A stretch of DNA of 26,239 bases. Source: Lentzea aerocolonigenes. GTDB lineage: Bacteria > Actinomycetota > Actinomycetes > Mycobacteriales > Pseudonocardiaceae. The position numbers and the translations under genes are program-made. Location of the stretch: positions 1 to 26,239 of the forward strand of contig NZ_JYJG01000038.1 of NCBI RefSeq assembly GCF_000955955.1. Direction: 5' to 3'. Below the pieces are notes generated by a model, which made no database searches, was not told the origin of the DNA, and saw only the letters and a list, made by a program, of their open reading frames with translations. Below are positions 1 to 8,348 of the stretch, in pieces; position 1 is the first letter of the stretch, and each line of letters opens with the position of its first letter.

Positions 1-34
1 CGTGAATCACCCGCCAACGTTCTGGGTCGCGCCA

Positions 35-685
35 CTAGCTCGCGAGGCCCGCGTCCCGTGCGAGCAGAGCGGCCTGCACCCGGTTCGTCAGCCCCAGCTT
101 CGCCAGCAACCGCGACACGTACGTCTTCACGGTGGCCTCGGACATGTGCAGCTTCGCCCCCACGTCCGCGTTCGACATCCCCTGCCCGAGCAACGCCAGC
201 ACCTCGACCTCGCGCTCGGTCAGCCCGGCGACGGCCTTCTGCGCCTCCTGCCGCTTCGGCTGGCCGGACGTGGCCACCATCCCGACCACGCGCGAGGTGA
301 CCATCGGCGACAGGTACGCCTCGCCGTTGTGCACCGCGCGGACGGCTCGCAGCAGTTCTTCGGGCGCCGAGTCCTTCAGCAGGAAGCCCGCGGCGCCGTC
401 GGACAGGGCGCGGACGATGTTCTCGTCCTCGCCGAACGTCGTCAGCATCACGACCCGCACGGCAGGCGCGACGGTCCGCAGCTCGCGCGCGCACGCCAGG
501 CCGTCCATCCGCGGCATGCGGATGTCGAGCACCGCCACGTCGACGCGGCGCTCGCGGACGATCTGCACAGCCTCGCGGCCGTCGCCCGCCTCCGCCACCA
601 GCTCGATGTCGTCGGCGGTGCCGAGGATGGCCTTGATGCCGGCGCGCATCAGCGGCTCGTCGTCGGCGATGAGCACCCGGATCAT
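35..685 (-). CDS. NarL/LuxR-family two-component response regulator
   Basis: This is a 216-residue DNA-binding response regulator. The receiver domain fills roughly residues 1-120: the acidic pair is in IADDE, the phospho-acceptor Asp is D54 in VLDIRMP, and the conserved Lys is in the LLKDS segment. A LuxR-type helix-turn-helix follows at about residues 148-210 (LTEREVEVL, then SEATVKTYVSRLL). The ATG at 685-683 is chosen because it begins a receiver domain exactly and overlaps the stop of the upstream histidine kinase as ATGA, which implies translational coupling. A longer reading back to position 1042 would run through the kinase gene in another frame. The kinase at 682-2286 is the obvious partner. 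Target genes cannot be told from the sequence; neighbours on the same strand could be among them, but no operator was recognised. Confidence 0.95.
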   Translation of the reverse strand: MIRVLIADDEPLMRAGIKAILGTADDIELVAEAGDGREAVQIVRERRVDVAVLDIRMPRMDGLACARELRTVAPAVRVVMLTTFGEDENIVRALSDGAAGFLLKDSAPEELLRAVRAVHNGEAYLSPMVTSRVVGMVATSGQPKRQEAQKAVAGLTEREVEVLALLGQGMSNADVGAKLHMSEATVKTYVSRLLAKLGLTNRVQAALLARDAGLAS

Positions 686-2286
686 GAACCTGTCCTCTGC
701 ACGTGGATCTTCTTCTCGACCAGCTTGCCGTCTCGGAAGCAGAAACGCACCACTCGGGTGCCTTTGGCGAGGTACGACTGCTCGTCCGTGACGTGGTAGA
801 CGCAGCGCGCGCCCGGTGGTTCGGGCGAGGCCTGCGACTGGCGTTCGCCGTTGCCGATCAGGGGTTCGTCGCCGGACGGCAGCAGGGCCATCACCTCTGC
901 CTCCGACTGGCCCTCGTGGATCTTGTCGAGGTCCGCCTGCTTCACCACCTTGGTCACCGGTTGCGCGCCGAGGTAGGTGAAGCCGCCGATGATGACGGCC
1001 AGCACGAGCGAGGCGCCCGCGATGGATCCGACGCCCGCCCACTTGCGGATCGACCGCGGCGACTCCGCCTCGTCGTGCTCGTCCTCCGGCTCGTCCGGCA
1101 GCGCCGTCTCCTCGTACGGCAGCACGGCGGCGATGCGGAAGCCACCCGACGGCAGCGCGCCCACGTGCAGGATGCCGCCCGCCACGCGCACGCGTTCGGT
1201 GAGCCCGATCAGCCCGACGCCCGGCTCACGGACCGATGAGTCGTTGCGCGACGGGTTGTTGCGCACTTCCACCACGAGCGCGTCCGGCTCGTACTTCACG
1301 GTCACCTGCACCGCCGCTCCCGGCGCGTGCTTGGCGGCGTTGGTCAAGCCCTCTTGTGCGACGCGATACGCCGCGTGCGACACGCGTGAGGGCAACGGAT
1401 GCGCCTGCCCACCACGCACCAACGACACCAAGACGCCGGCCTTGCGCGCGTCGCCCACCAACGAGTCGATGGACTCCACGGTCCGGGTGGCGGGGTCGTC
1501 GTCAGGACCGTCCTCTGCCCGCAGCACGCCGATGATCGCCCGGAGTTCTTCCATACCGGTCAACGCCGCCGAGCGCAGCACGCCGATCGCCTCGCGCTGC
1601 TTGTCCCCCAGCGACGGGTCGAGTGCCAGCGCGCCGGCGTGCACGGAGATCAACGACAGCCGGTGGCCGAGGCTGTCGTGCATGTCCTGGGCGATCCGGC
1701 TGCGTTCCCGCAGGCGCACCTGCCGGGAGAGCATCCGGTGCTCGATCGCCATCCGCGCCTCGCGGTCCTGCATCGCCTGCACCAGCGCCTCGCGTTGTGC
1801 CAGGTAGCGACCCACGAGGAACGGCAGCGCCACGCCCACGCCGAAGATCGTGATCAGGATGAGCATGCCGTAGACGGGCTCGATGTCGACGGGCCGCGCG
1901 TCCCAGTCCCACACCAGGATCACGACGACGAACGTGATCGCGGTCGACACCACCGCCTTGACCCACGACTCGATCCGCCGGCCCGCCGTGTAGCTCAGCA
2001 CGACCATCAGCGCGGGCCCGAGGAACGGAATCGCGGCGCCGCCGATCATGACCGCCGCCGGGAACACGTGCCGCAGCGGCAACAGCACCAGGTAGCAGGC
2101 GATGTACCCGGCGAGCAGCCAGCCGGTCGCCTTGTGCTCGCCCCACGGTCCTGGCCACAGGTCCAGCAGGATCGCGGCGAGGATCACGATCGCGTCGCCG
2201 AGGACCCGCACCGGGGTCAGCGCCTTGAGCCGGGCCAGGGTGTCGGCGCGCAACGCCTCGGCCCTGGTCCGCACAGCAGTAATCAC
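682..2286 (-). CDS. NarL-type sensor histidine kinase with extra C-terminal membrane helix and outer domain
   Basis: This 534-residue sensor kinase begins at a GTG. Residues about 27-160 hold several hydrophobic helices. A HisKA_3 dimerisation region follows with the phospho-acceptor His at H203 in DMHDSLGH, then an HATPase_c domain (AAYRVAQEGLTNAAKHA, and the glycine box GVGLIGLTERV). Most family members end there. This one continues with an acidic linker (about 397-410), a further membrane helix at about 416-440 and a roughly 95-residue tail. The tail shows the LxKIxxGxxxxEV...YxV...VxFxDGKLVEK pattern of the BamE/SmpA-like fold and carries two cysteines (C495, C516) that could pair outside the cell. 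The helix count suggests the tail is extracytoplasmic; that and the fold likeness are inference. The stop overlaps the regulator's start by four bases. Confidence 0.92.
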   Translation of the reverse strand: MITAVRTRAEALRADTLARLKALTPVRVLGDAIVILAAILLDLWPGPWGEHKATGWLLAGYIACYLVLLPLRHVFPAAVMIGGAAIPFLGPALMVVLSYTAGRRIESWVKAVVSTAITFVVVILVWDWDARPVDIEPVYGMLILITIFGVGVALPFLVGRYLAQREALVQAMQDREARMAIEHRMLSRQVRLRERSRIAQDMHDSLGHRLSLISVHAGALALDPSLGDKQREAIGVLRSAALTGMEELRAIIGVLRAEDGPDDDPATRTVESIDSLVGDARKAGVLVSLVRGGQAHPLPSRVSHAAYRVAQEGLTNAAKHAPGAAVQVTVKYEPDALVVEVRNNPSRNDSSVREPGVGLIGLTERVRVAGGILHVGALPSGGFRIAAVLPYEETALPDEPEDEHDEAESPRSIRKWAGVGSIAGASLVLAVIIGGFTYLGAQPVTKVVKQADLDKIHEGQSEAEVMALLPSGDEPLIGNGERQSQASPEPPGARCVYHVTDEQSYLAKGTRVVRFCFRDGKLVEKKIHVQRTGS

Positions 2287-2369
2287 GCTCTCAAGCTACG
2301 AGACGTCCCATGTCCGCGCGGCACGCTGGAGTATCGAATTCACGCGACGAAAGTTGACGCTTTGAGAAG

Positions 2370-3176
2370 TCAGACCAGCTGAGCCGGCGACCCCGCCTTC
2401 CGGGCCCGCCACGACGCGATCACCACACCGGTGACCAGCAGCACCGCGGTCGCCGTCACCATCAACGTCGACAGCGCCACGATCTCCGGCGAGATACCGC
2501 GCTTCGAGGCCTGCGCGTAGACGAACACCGGCAGCGTCGTCGACCCGACACCGGTCAGGTACGAGGAGATCACCACGTCGTCGAACGACAGCAGGAACGC
2601 GAACGCAGCTCCCGCGACCACCGCAGGTGCCACCAAGGGCAGCGTGACAGTCCGGAAAGCCACGAAGGGCGACGCACCGAGATCCGCTGCCGCCTCCTCC
2701 ATCCGAACGTCCATTCCGGACACCCGCGACCGCACGACGACGACCACGAAGCTCAGCGAGAACGCCACGTGCGCGAACAACAGCGCGCCGAACCCGAGTG
2801 GAATCCCGGCCAGCTTCACGAAGAACCCCAGCATCGCCACGCCCATGACGACCTCGGGCACCACCAGCGGCAGCGACAGCAGCACCGTCCACAGCGCGCG
2901 ACCGGGGAACGCCCGCCGCAGCCCGAACGCCGCCAGCGTGCCGATCACGGTCGAGATCACCGCGGACGCCAGTGCCAGTCGCAGGGTCAGCTGCAGCGAC
3001 TCCAGCACGCGCACGTCGTCGAACAGCTCGGCGTACCACCGCGTCGACAGCCCGCTGATCTTGCTGAGCGACCGCGACGAGTTGAACGACGCGAGCCCCA
3101 GCCACACGATCGGCGCGTAGAGGAACAGGAACACGAAAGCCACGACTATCCCGAGCGCCCACGGACGACGGTTCAC
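2370..3176 (-). CDS. potC: ABC transporter permease, polyamine type (PotC-like)
   Basis: This 268-residue inner-membrane permease belongs to the PotC/YdcV group of polyamine-type importers. It has about six membrane segments, beginning ALGIVVAFVFLFLYAPIV, and a clear EAA loop (EEAAADLGASPFVAFRTVTLPL, about residues 160-181) that docks on the ATPase. The start is a GTG whose bases overlap the stop of the upstream permease as GTGA, so the two permeases are translationally coupled and should form a heterodimer. The ATPase and binding protein of the same system lie further upstream on the same strand, beyond the tetR-P450 insertion. The substrate is probably spermidine, putrescine or a related cation, but family members also carry other compounds, so the symbol is by homology class only. 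Confidence 0.9.
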   Translation of the reverse strand: MNRRPWALGIVVAFVFLFLYAPIVWLGLASFNSSRSLSKISGLSTRWYAELFDDVRVLESLQLTLRLALASAVISTVIGTLAAFGLRRAFPGRALWTVLLSLPLVVPEVVMGVAMLGFFVKLAGIPLGFGALLFAHVAFSLSFVVVVVRSRVSGMDVRMEEAAADLGASPFVAFRTVTLPLVAPAVVAGAAFAFLLSFDDVVISSYLTGVGSTTLPVFVYAQASKRGISPEIVALSTLMVTATAVLLVTGVVIASWRARKAGSPAQLV

Positions 3177-4012
3177 AGCACGTCCTCCCCTCGCCGCCCG
3201 CGCAGCAGCAGCACGAGCACCACCAGCACGAGCAGCAGCACGGCCATCGCCGAACCCAGTGGCCAGTTGTTGCCACCTCGGAACTGGTCGTCGATCACCG
3301 AACCGAACGTCGACTGGTCGACGCCGCCGAGCAGCTTCGGCGTCACGAAGTCACCCGCCGCGGGAACCAGCACCAGCAACGACCCGGCCAGCACACCCGT
3401 GAACACACCGGGCAGCACCACCCGGAAGAACGTGGACATCCGCCCGTGGCCGAGGTCGAACGACGCCTCGACCAGCCGGAAGTCGAACCGCTCGCACGCC
3501 ACGTACAGCGGCAGCACCATGAACGGCAGGAAGCCGTACGTGAGCCCCAGGACCACCGCGCCGTGCGTGAGCAGGAACCCGCCGTCGCGCCCCAGCCCTA
3601 CCCACCCGAGCACGGTGTTGACGAGGCCCTCGCCGTCCAGCAGCGCCTTCCAGGCGTAGATCCGCGCGAGATAGCTCGACCAGAACGGGATCAGCACCGC
3701 CGCGAGCAGCACCGTGCGATACCGGCCGCCGTACCGCGCGATGAACCACGCCAGCGGGAAACCCAGCAGCAGACAGGCGACCGTCGTCGCCACCGCGTAG
3801 ACCAGAGTCCGGCCGAAGATCGGCAGGAACGCCGGGTCGAGCGCCCTCAGGTAGGCCTGCGTGGTCCACGGCAGCACCGCGCGGGCGACACCCGTGTCCC
3901 GCGTGGCGAAGCTGAACTCGACGACGACCACGAGCGGCGCGATCAGGAAAATCCCCAGCCACAGCCCGGTGGGCGTGAGCAGGGCGTTGGCCTTCAGCCA
4001 GCGTCGCAACAC
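3173..4012 (-). CDS. potB: ABC transporter permease, polyamine type (PotB-like)
   Basis: This 279-residue membrane protein has six hydrophobic helices and the EAA loop of the PotB/PotH group (VEASFDLGHGRMSTFFRVVLP). It is the partner of the PotC-like permease, which it overlaps by four bases. The GTG at 4012 is the first usable start because an in-frame stop lies just upstream. No strong ribosome binding site is visible before it. Its start is only 44 bp from the divergent tetR start, and the tandem palindrome in that gap (4031-4068) could therefore control the permeases as well as tetR. In most relatives the permease genes directly follow the ATPase or binding-protein genes; here those genes lie 1.6 kb away, beyond two genes on the opposite strand. 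Confidence 0.9.
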   Translation of the reverse strand: MLRRWLKANALLTPTGLWLGIFLIAPLVVVVEFSFATRDTGVARAVLPWTTQAYLRALDPAFLPIFGRTLVYAVATTVACLLLGFPLAWFIARYGGRYRTVLLAAVLIPFWSSYLARIYAWKALLDGEGLVNTVLGWVGLGRDGGFLLTHGAVVLGLTYGFLPFMVLPLYVACERFDFRLVEASFDLGHGRMSTFFRVVLPGVFTGVLAGSLLVLVPAAGDFVTPKLLGGVDQSTFGSVIDDQFRGGNNWPLGSAMAVLLLVLVVLVLLLRGRRGEDVL

Positions 4013-4030
4013 GAAAGCAGATCATGCCAT

Positions 4031-4068
4031 CTGAACATTCGTGTACCGTTGTGAACATGAGTGTTCAC
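4031..4068. promoter_or_regulatory. Tandem palindromic operator between potB and tetR (predicted TetR site)
   Basis: A perfect inverted repeat GTGAACA-TGAG-TGTTCAC occupies 4051-4068 and covers the tetR start codon at 4057. An imperfect copy with the same left arm (CTGAACAT, then GTGT) begins at 4031, exactly 20 bp or about two helical turns upstream. The gap between the divergent potB and tetR starts holds almost nothing else. Binding by the adjacent TetR-family protein is inferred from position and symmetry, which are typical of autoregulated TetR genes. Confidence 0.65.
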
Positions 4069-4596
4069 GTCCTCGAAACAGCCACATCGGTGCTGCTCAG
4101 GGACCCGACGGCGTCCCTGGGCGAAGTCGCGAAGGCGGCCGGTGTCGGCAGGACCACACTCCACAAGCGCTTTCCCACTCGATCGGATCTGATCCACGCG
4201 CTCGCCACCGAAGCACTCGACCTCGTGGACGCGGCGATCTCCAGCGTCGACACCGGCAGCGACACCGCGATCGAGCAGCTCGTCGCGAAGCTCGTGCCGC
4301 TGGGCCCGCGCGTCGAGTTCCTGCTGCGGTTCCCGAACCTGCGTGACGACGAACGGCTGAGCATGCGGCTCACGGTCATGGACCAGCCGGTGATCGACCT
4401 GATCTCCCGGCTGCAGGGCACGCGGCTGCGCGCCGACCTGCCCGCGTGGTGGATCGCCCAGACGCTCTACGCCGGCGTCTACAGCGCCTGGGAGGGCATC
4501 GCCGCCGGACGGCTGGCACCTCTCGACGCGCCAGGACTCGTGCTCACGACGTTCTACCAGGGGGTAAGTCATGTTGGAGCGGCTGACCGGTCATGA
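4057..4596 (+). CDS. TetR-family transcriptional regulator
   Basis: This is a 179-residue repressor-type protein. The N-terminal TetR helix-turn-helix spans about residues 10-50 (ATSVLLRDP, then LGEVAKAAGVGRTTLHKRFPTRSDLI). The rest is a helical ligand-binding domain without a recognisable subtype. The ATG at 4057 is preferred over one at 4024, which would add residues with no family likeness and run through the operator. The perfect palindrome at 4051-4068 overlaps this start, which suggests autorepression. The P450 gene starts inside the last codons of this gene (26-base overlap including the stop), so the two are co-transcribed and probably respond to the same ligand. Whether it also controls the divergent permease genes is open. 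Confidence 0.9.
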   Translation: MSVHVLETATSVLLRDPTASLGEVAKAAGVGRTTLHKRFPTRSDLIHALATEALDLVDAAISSVDTGSDTAIEQLVAKLVPLGPRVEFLLRFPNLRDDERLSMRLTVMDQPVIDLISRLQGTRLRADLPAWWIAQTLYAGVYSAWEGIAAGRLAPLDAPGLVLTTFYQGVSHVGAADRS

Positions 4597-5683
4597 GGAC
4601 CCGTACCCGGTCTACGAGGCGATCAGGGCGAAGGGGGCGATCTCGGAGGAGGGCGGCCTGTACGTCACGACGTCCTACGCGGTGTGCAACAAGATCCTGC
4701 GGGACCGCCGGTTCGGCGTGCGGTTCCTGGACAGCTCGCTGCCCGCGATGACGTCGCTCGGACTGCAGCCGACCTCGTTCCTGGAGGCGGACCCGCCGGA
4801 CCACACCCGGCTGCGCAGGCTGGCCGCGCCCGCGTTCAGCCCGAAGATGATCGACTCCTACCGGCCGCGCGTGGAGAAGATCGCGGAGTCGTTGCTGGAC
4901 AACGACTCCATGGATCTCGTCCAGGACTTCGCCACGCCGCTGCCGGTCATGGTGATCAGCGATCTGCTCGGCATTCCCGAGTCCGACACCAGGTCGTTCG
5001 CCGAGTTCGGGATGCGCGCCGCGAGCGGCAGCCCGCTCGGCGGGACGTACCAGCGGATCATCGAGCTGTTCGAGCGGCTGATCCACGAACGGCGCCGGCA
5101 GCCGGGCGACGACGTGATCAGCTCGCTGGTCGCGGCGGAGGACGAGCGGAAGCTCACCCCGGACGAGCTGATGGGCACGTTGTTGCTGCTGCTCCTGGCC
5201 GGGTTCGAGACGACGGTCAACCTGATCGGCAACGGCACGATGGCCTTCCTGGACCACCCCGAGCAGTGGGAGCTGCTGAAGAGCGATCCCGACCTCGCTC
5301 CCGCGGCGGTCGAGGAGGTGCTGCGGTGGGCGCCGCCCGTCCACTACACCGGCCGCGTGGCACACGAGGCAGTGCCGGACCTGCACCGGCGGATGCGGCG
5401 TGACGACGGGATCTTCCTGATCCTGGCAGCGGCCAACCGTGATCCAGAGGTCTACCCGGACCCGAACCGCTTCGACATCACCCGCGCACAGCAGCCGGAG
5501 CACCTGGCGTTCTCCAGCGGCATCCACTACTGCCTCGGCGCGTCGCTCGCCAGGATGGAAGGGGATGTCGTCTTCCGCGCCCTCGCGAGGAAGTGGCCGC
5601 GCATCACCCAGACCGCGGCGGCCACGTTCCGCGAGTCGACGACGATCCGGGGCTTCGCGAGCTTCCCGGTCAGCCGGTCTTGA
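4571..5683 (+). CDS. Cytochrome P450
   Basis: This soluble haem monooxygenase has 370 residues, somewhat shorter than the usual 400 or so. Visible landmarks are the C-helix HTRLRRLAAPAF, the I-helix oxygen-activation motif AGFETT (about 210-215), the K-helix ExxR (E249, R252) and the haem loop FSSGIHYCLG with the axial Cys C321. The segment between the K helix and the haem loop (VPDLHRRMRRDDGIFL) lacks the common GG..IP.G turn, although its length is normal. The start is an ATG after GGGGGTAAGTC and lies within the end of tetR, so translation is coupled. The 3' end overlaps the convergent potD gene by 14 bases. No ferredoxin or ferredoxin reductase gene is adjacent. The substrate is unknown; the TetR partner suggests induction by a small molecule. 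Confidence 0.95.
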   Translation: MLERLTGHEDPYPVYEAIRAKGAISEEGGLYVTTSYAVCNKILRDRRFGVRFLDSSLPAMTSLGLQPTSFLEADPPDHTRLRRLAAPAFSPKMIDSYRPRVEKIAESLLDNDSMDLVQDFATPLPVMVISDLLGIPESDTRSFAEFGMRAASGSPLGGTYQRIIELFERLIHERRRQPGDDVISSLVAAEDERKLTPDELMGTLLLLLLAGFETTVNLIGNGTMAFLDHPEQWELLKSDPDLAPAAVEEVLRWAPPVHYTGRVAHEAVPDLHRRMRRDDGIFLILAAANRDPEVYPDPNRFDITRAQQPEHLAFSSGIHYCLGASLARMEGDVVFRALARKWPRITQTAAATFRESTTIRGFASFPVSRS

Positions 5684-6800
5684 CCTTCGTCCAGGCGTCG
5701 GCGTACAGCGCTTCCGCCGCACCGCCGAGGTCCTTGGTGAACGGCAGCTTCTCCAGCTGTTCCTCCGGCGGGTAGACCACCGGGTCGTTCAACAGGTCCT
5801 TGTCGATCAACGGTTTGGCGGCGGCGTTGGGGCTGCCGTAGCGCACCGCGTTGGACAGCGCCGCTCCCGTGTCCGCGCCGAGGACGTAGTCGATGAACCG
5901 GTGCGCGTTCCCGGCGTGCGGCGCGTCCTTCGGGATGACGAGCAGGTCCACGTAGGACAGTCCACCCTCTTCCGGGATGGCGTACCCGATGTCGTCGTTG
6001 GCCGCCTTCGCCTGGAACGCGTCACCGGAGTACGCCTGCGCCAGCCGCACCTGACCCGAGGTCAGCGGCTCGATCACGTCGGAGGTGATCTGCCCGAGCT
6101 TCTTCTTCAGCGACAGCAGGAAGTTCGCCGCGTCGTCGATCTGCTTCGCGTCCGTGGTGTTCGGGTCGTGGCCGAGCTTGAGCAGGCCGAGTGCCAGGCC
6201 GTCGCGGGCCTCGTCGAGGATCGAGCTGCGGCTCTCGGCGTTCGGCAGGTCGTAGGCGTCGAAACCGGTGACGTCGCCGCCGATCTGCGACTTCGAGTAG
6301 GCCAGACCCGTTGTGCCCCAAGCCCACGGCACCGAGTACTTGTTGCCGGGGTCGTAGTCGGCCTCGACGAACCGCTGTTCGAGGTTCGCGAGGTTCGGGA
6401 TGGCGTCGTGGTCGAGCGGTTGCAGCAGGCCTGACCTGAGAAACCGGCGCAGGAAGTTGTCAGAAGGCACCACCAGGTCGTAGCCCGCCTGGCCGGACGC
6501 GATCTTGGCTTCCATCTCGTCGTTGGTGGAGAAGTTGTCGTACGTGACTTCGATGCCCGTGACGGTCTGGAAGCCCGGCAACGTCTCCGGCGCGATGTAG
6601 TCGGTCCAGTTGTAGAAGTTGAGCTTCGGCTCGTCCCGCAGGTTCACGGCCTTGGCGGCGTTCACGTCGCCGCTGCTGGTCGGTGCCGGGCCGACGGCGC
6701 ACGCGGCGAGCGCGAAGTACGCCATCGAGCCCAGCATCGCTCGCCGGGTCACCCGCGGGCTGTCGGTGTCCCACAGCCGGGCGATCCGGAGCTCAGCCAT
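5670..6800 (-). CDS. potD: Polyamine-type ABC transporter substrate-binding lipoprotein (PotD/PotF-like)
   Basis: This 376-residue extracytoplasmic binding protein begins with a twin-arginine-like signal (TRRAML, Arg19-Arg20) and a lipobox LAAC with C34 as the lipidation site, so it is probably a Tat-exported lipoprotein. The mature part starts with the family hallmark LNFYNWTDYIAPETLPGF and continues with YDLVVPSDNFLRRF, typical of PotD/PotF binding folds. The ATG at 6800 is preferred because it lies in the ATGGCTGA overlap with the end of the ATPase gene. A longer reading to 6866 would replace the Tat n-region with a sequence from inside that gene. The 3' end runs 14 bases into the convergent P450 gene, and the permeases it should work with lie beyond that pair. 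Confidence 0.92.
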   Translation of the reverse strand: MAELRIARLWDTDSPRVTRRAMLGSMAYFALAACAVGPAPTSSGDVNAAKAVNLRDEPKLNFYNWTDYIAPETLPGFQTVTGIEVTYDNFSTNDEMEAKIASGQAGYDLVVPSDNFLRRFLRSGLLQPLDHDAIPNLANLEQRFVEADYDPGNKYSVPWAWGTTGLAYSKSQIGGDVTGFDAYDLPNAESRSSILDEARDGLALGLLKLGHDPNTTDAKQIDDAANFLLSLKKKLGQITSDVIEPLTSGQVRLAQAYSGDAFQAKAANDDIGYAIPEEGGLSYVDLLVIPKDAPHAGNAHRFIDYVLGADTGAALSNAVRYGSPNAAAKPLIDKDLLNDPVVYPPEEQLEKLPFTKDLGGAAEALYADAWTKVKTG

Positions 6801-7932
6801 CGGTTTTGTCCAGCAGCACGGTGAACTCGGGGTCCCAGGCCATCCGCACCGGCTGCCCCGGAGCACCCGCGTCGTCGATGCGCTGGGCGTTCTGCACGAA
6901 CGCGACCAGCTCGCCGCCAGGCGTGTCGACCACGAACTGCGTGGAGACGCCCGTGTAGACGACGTCCTGGACCACGCCCTTCAGCACGCACCAGCCCGTC
7001 GGCGGCTCGGCGGTCTCGTTGAACAGGTGGACCTTCTCCGGACGCACGGTCGCGGCGACCTTCTGGCCGTGGCTGACCTTGCCGGTGAACTTGGCGCGCA
7101 GGTTCGTGGCGCCGGGAGCCGTCAGCGCGGCGAACTCACCGTCCACACCGGACACCTCGGCGTCGAGGATGTTGGACGTGCCGATGAAACCCGCGACGAA
7201 CCGGGTGGCCGGCCGCTCGTAGACGTCCTCCGGATAACCGACCTGCTCGACCTTGCCCGCGTTCATCACGGCGATGCGGTGCGAGAGGACCAGCGCCTCT
7301 TCCTGGTCGTGGGTGACGTAGAGGAACGTCGTGCCGACCTCGCGCTGGATGCGCATGAGCTCGATCTGCAGCTCCTTGCGCAGCTTGGCGTCCAGCGCGC
7401 CGAGCGGCTCGTCGAGCAGCAGCAGTCGTGGACCGGCGGCGAGCGCACGGGCGATGGCGACGCGTTGCTGCTGGCCGCCGCTCAGCTGGGAGGGCCTGCG
7501 CTTGGCGAACTGGGAGAGCCGCACCAGTTCGAGGTGCTCGCCGACGCGCTTGCGCAGCTCCTCGCCGCGGATCTTCTTGCGCTTGAGGCCGTACGCGACG
7601 TTGTCCCACACCGACATGTGGGGGAACAGCGCGTAGGACTGGAAGACGGTGTTGACGTCCCGCCGGTACGGAGGGACGCCCACCATGTCGTTGCCGTCGA
7701 GCTCGATGCGGCCCTCGTCGGGGTCGACGAAGCCCGCGATCATGCGCAGGACGGTGGTCTTGCCGCAGCCGGACGGGCCGAGAACCGAGAAGAACTCGCC
7801 TTCGTGGACGTTCAGCGAGATGCCGTCGACCGCCACCTGGTCGGAGAAGCGTTTGCGCACCCCGTGCAGACCGATCTCGACGGGGGCGAACGTGTCCGGG
7901 GTGGAGGCCTCAGCGGGAGAGAAGCCGGTCAA
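6793..7932 (-). CDS. potA: Polyamine-type ABC transporter ATP-binding protein (PotA-like)
   Basis: This 379-residue ATPase energises the importer. It has Walker [10 protein letters not shown] (about 52-60), the Q-loop in VFQSYALFP, the signature LSGGQQQR (150-157), Walker B LLLLDEP (about 170-176), the switch His in VTHDQEEA, and a C-terminal TOBE-type regulatory domain after about residue 240 (VRPEKVHLF). The start appears to be TTG at 7932, preceded by GAAGG; no ATG or GTG precedes the nucleotide-binding domain in a sensible place. The gene overlaps potD by eight bases and is the first gene of the transporter on the minus strand. The order potA-potD, insertion, potB-potC is unusual. Confidence 0.93.
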   Translation of the reverse strand: MTGFSPAEASTPDTFAPVEIGLHGVRKRFSDQVAVDGISLNVHEGEFFSVLGPSGCGKTTVLRMIAGFVDPDEGRIELDGNDMVGVPPYRRDVNTVFQSYALFPHMSVWDNVAYGLKRKKIRGEELRKRVGEHLELVRLSQFAKRRPSQLSGGQQQRVAIARALAAGPRLLLLDEPLGALDAKLRKELQIELMRIQREVGTTFLYVTHDQEEALVLSHRIAVMNAGKVEQVGYPEDVYERPATRFVAGFIGTSNILDAEVSGVDGEFAALTAPGATNLRAKFTGKVSHGQKVAATVRPEKVHLFNETAEPPTGWCVLKGVVQDVVYTGVSTQFVVDTPGGELVAFVQNAQRIDDAGAPGQPVRMAWDPEFTVLLDKTDG

Positions 7933-8087
7933 GTCGAGGCGCCTTCGGAGATCGGACGGGTGTGGCCGCGCTGAGACTAACGGCGCTCGACCTCGCAGGT
8001 AAGCCGAGCGCGCGCGACCTCACACATCCGTGCTCATCAACATGTGCGACGATGACCCGGTAATCCGGATGAGCAGTGGAGGAAACC

Positions 8088-8348
8088 GTGGCTTCGTCCT
8101 CGGAACTGGAGAAGCGTCCTGCGGTCGACCCGCACGAGGAGCCGTCGCACGAGTGGGGCTGGCACGGCTCGCTCCCCGGCGCGGTTCGCTGGGGTGGCAT
8201 CCTCTCCGCAGTCTTCCTCTTCCTGATGCTGGTGTTCCGCAACCACCACGGAAACACCGAGAACATCTACCTGATCGTCACGATCGTGGTCATCGTCGGC
8301 GGTCTCGTGTGGGACGCGGCCCGCAAGCGCACGTCCTGGCGCCGCTAG
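8088..8348 (+). CDS. DUF2631 small membrane protein
   Basis: This 86-residue protein belongs to the actinobacterial DUF2631 family. It shows the conserved EEPSHEWGWHGS segment at about residues 20-31, a first membrane helix (WGGILSAVFLFLMLVF), a short loop with NHHGNTENIYLI, a second helix (IVTIVVIVGGLVWDAA) and a basic end RKRTSWRR. The GTG at 8088 is chosen because GGAGG lies at 8078-8082 with a 5-base spacing; a GTG at 8076 would place that site inside the gene. Its role is unknown, although it is widespread in actinobacteria. Its stop codon shares the four bases CTAG with the stop of the convergent oxidoreductase gene. Confidence 0.92.
   Translation: MASSSELEKRPAVDPHEEPSHEWGWHGSLPGAVRWGGILSAVFLFLMLVFRNHHGNTENIYLIVTIVVIVGGLVWDAARKRTSWRR

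Noticed and set aside
5355..5410. Possible frameshift in the P450 between the K helix and haem loop
   Set aside because: The segment VPDLHRRMRRDD lacks the usual GG..IP.G turn, but its length aligns without a gap and the haem loop remains in frame.
4057..5683. TetR-P450-transporter as part of a natural-product cluster
   Set aside because: No polyketide synthase, NRPS, terpene or RiPP core gene is present in the window; the neighbours are general transport and signalling genes.
5676..5685. GGTCTTGACC as a second DasR-like site
   Set aside because: It lies in overlapping stop codons of P450 and potD, departs from the palindrome core, and has no promoter beside it.
6619..7974. Plus-strand frame of 451 residues opposite potA and potD
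   Set aside because: It is a shadow of GC-biased codons; the opposite strand has all ABC ATPase motifs.
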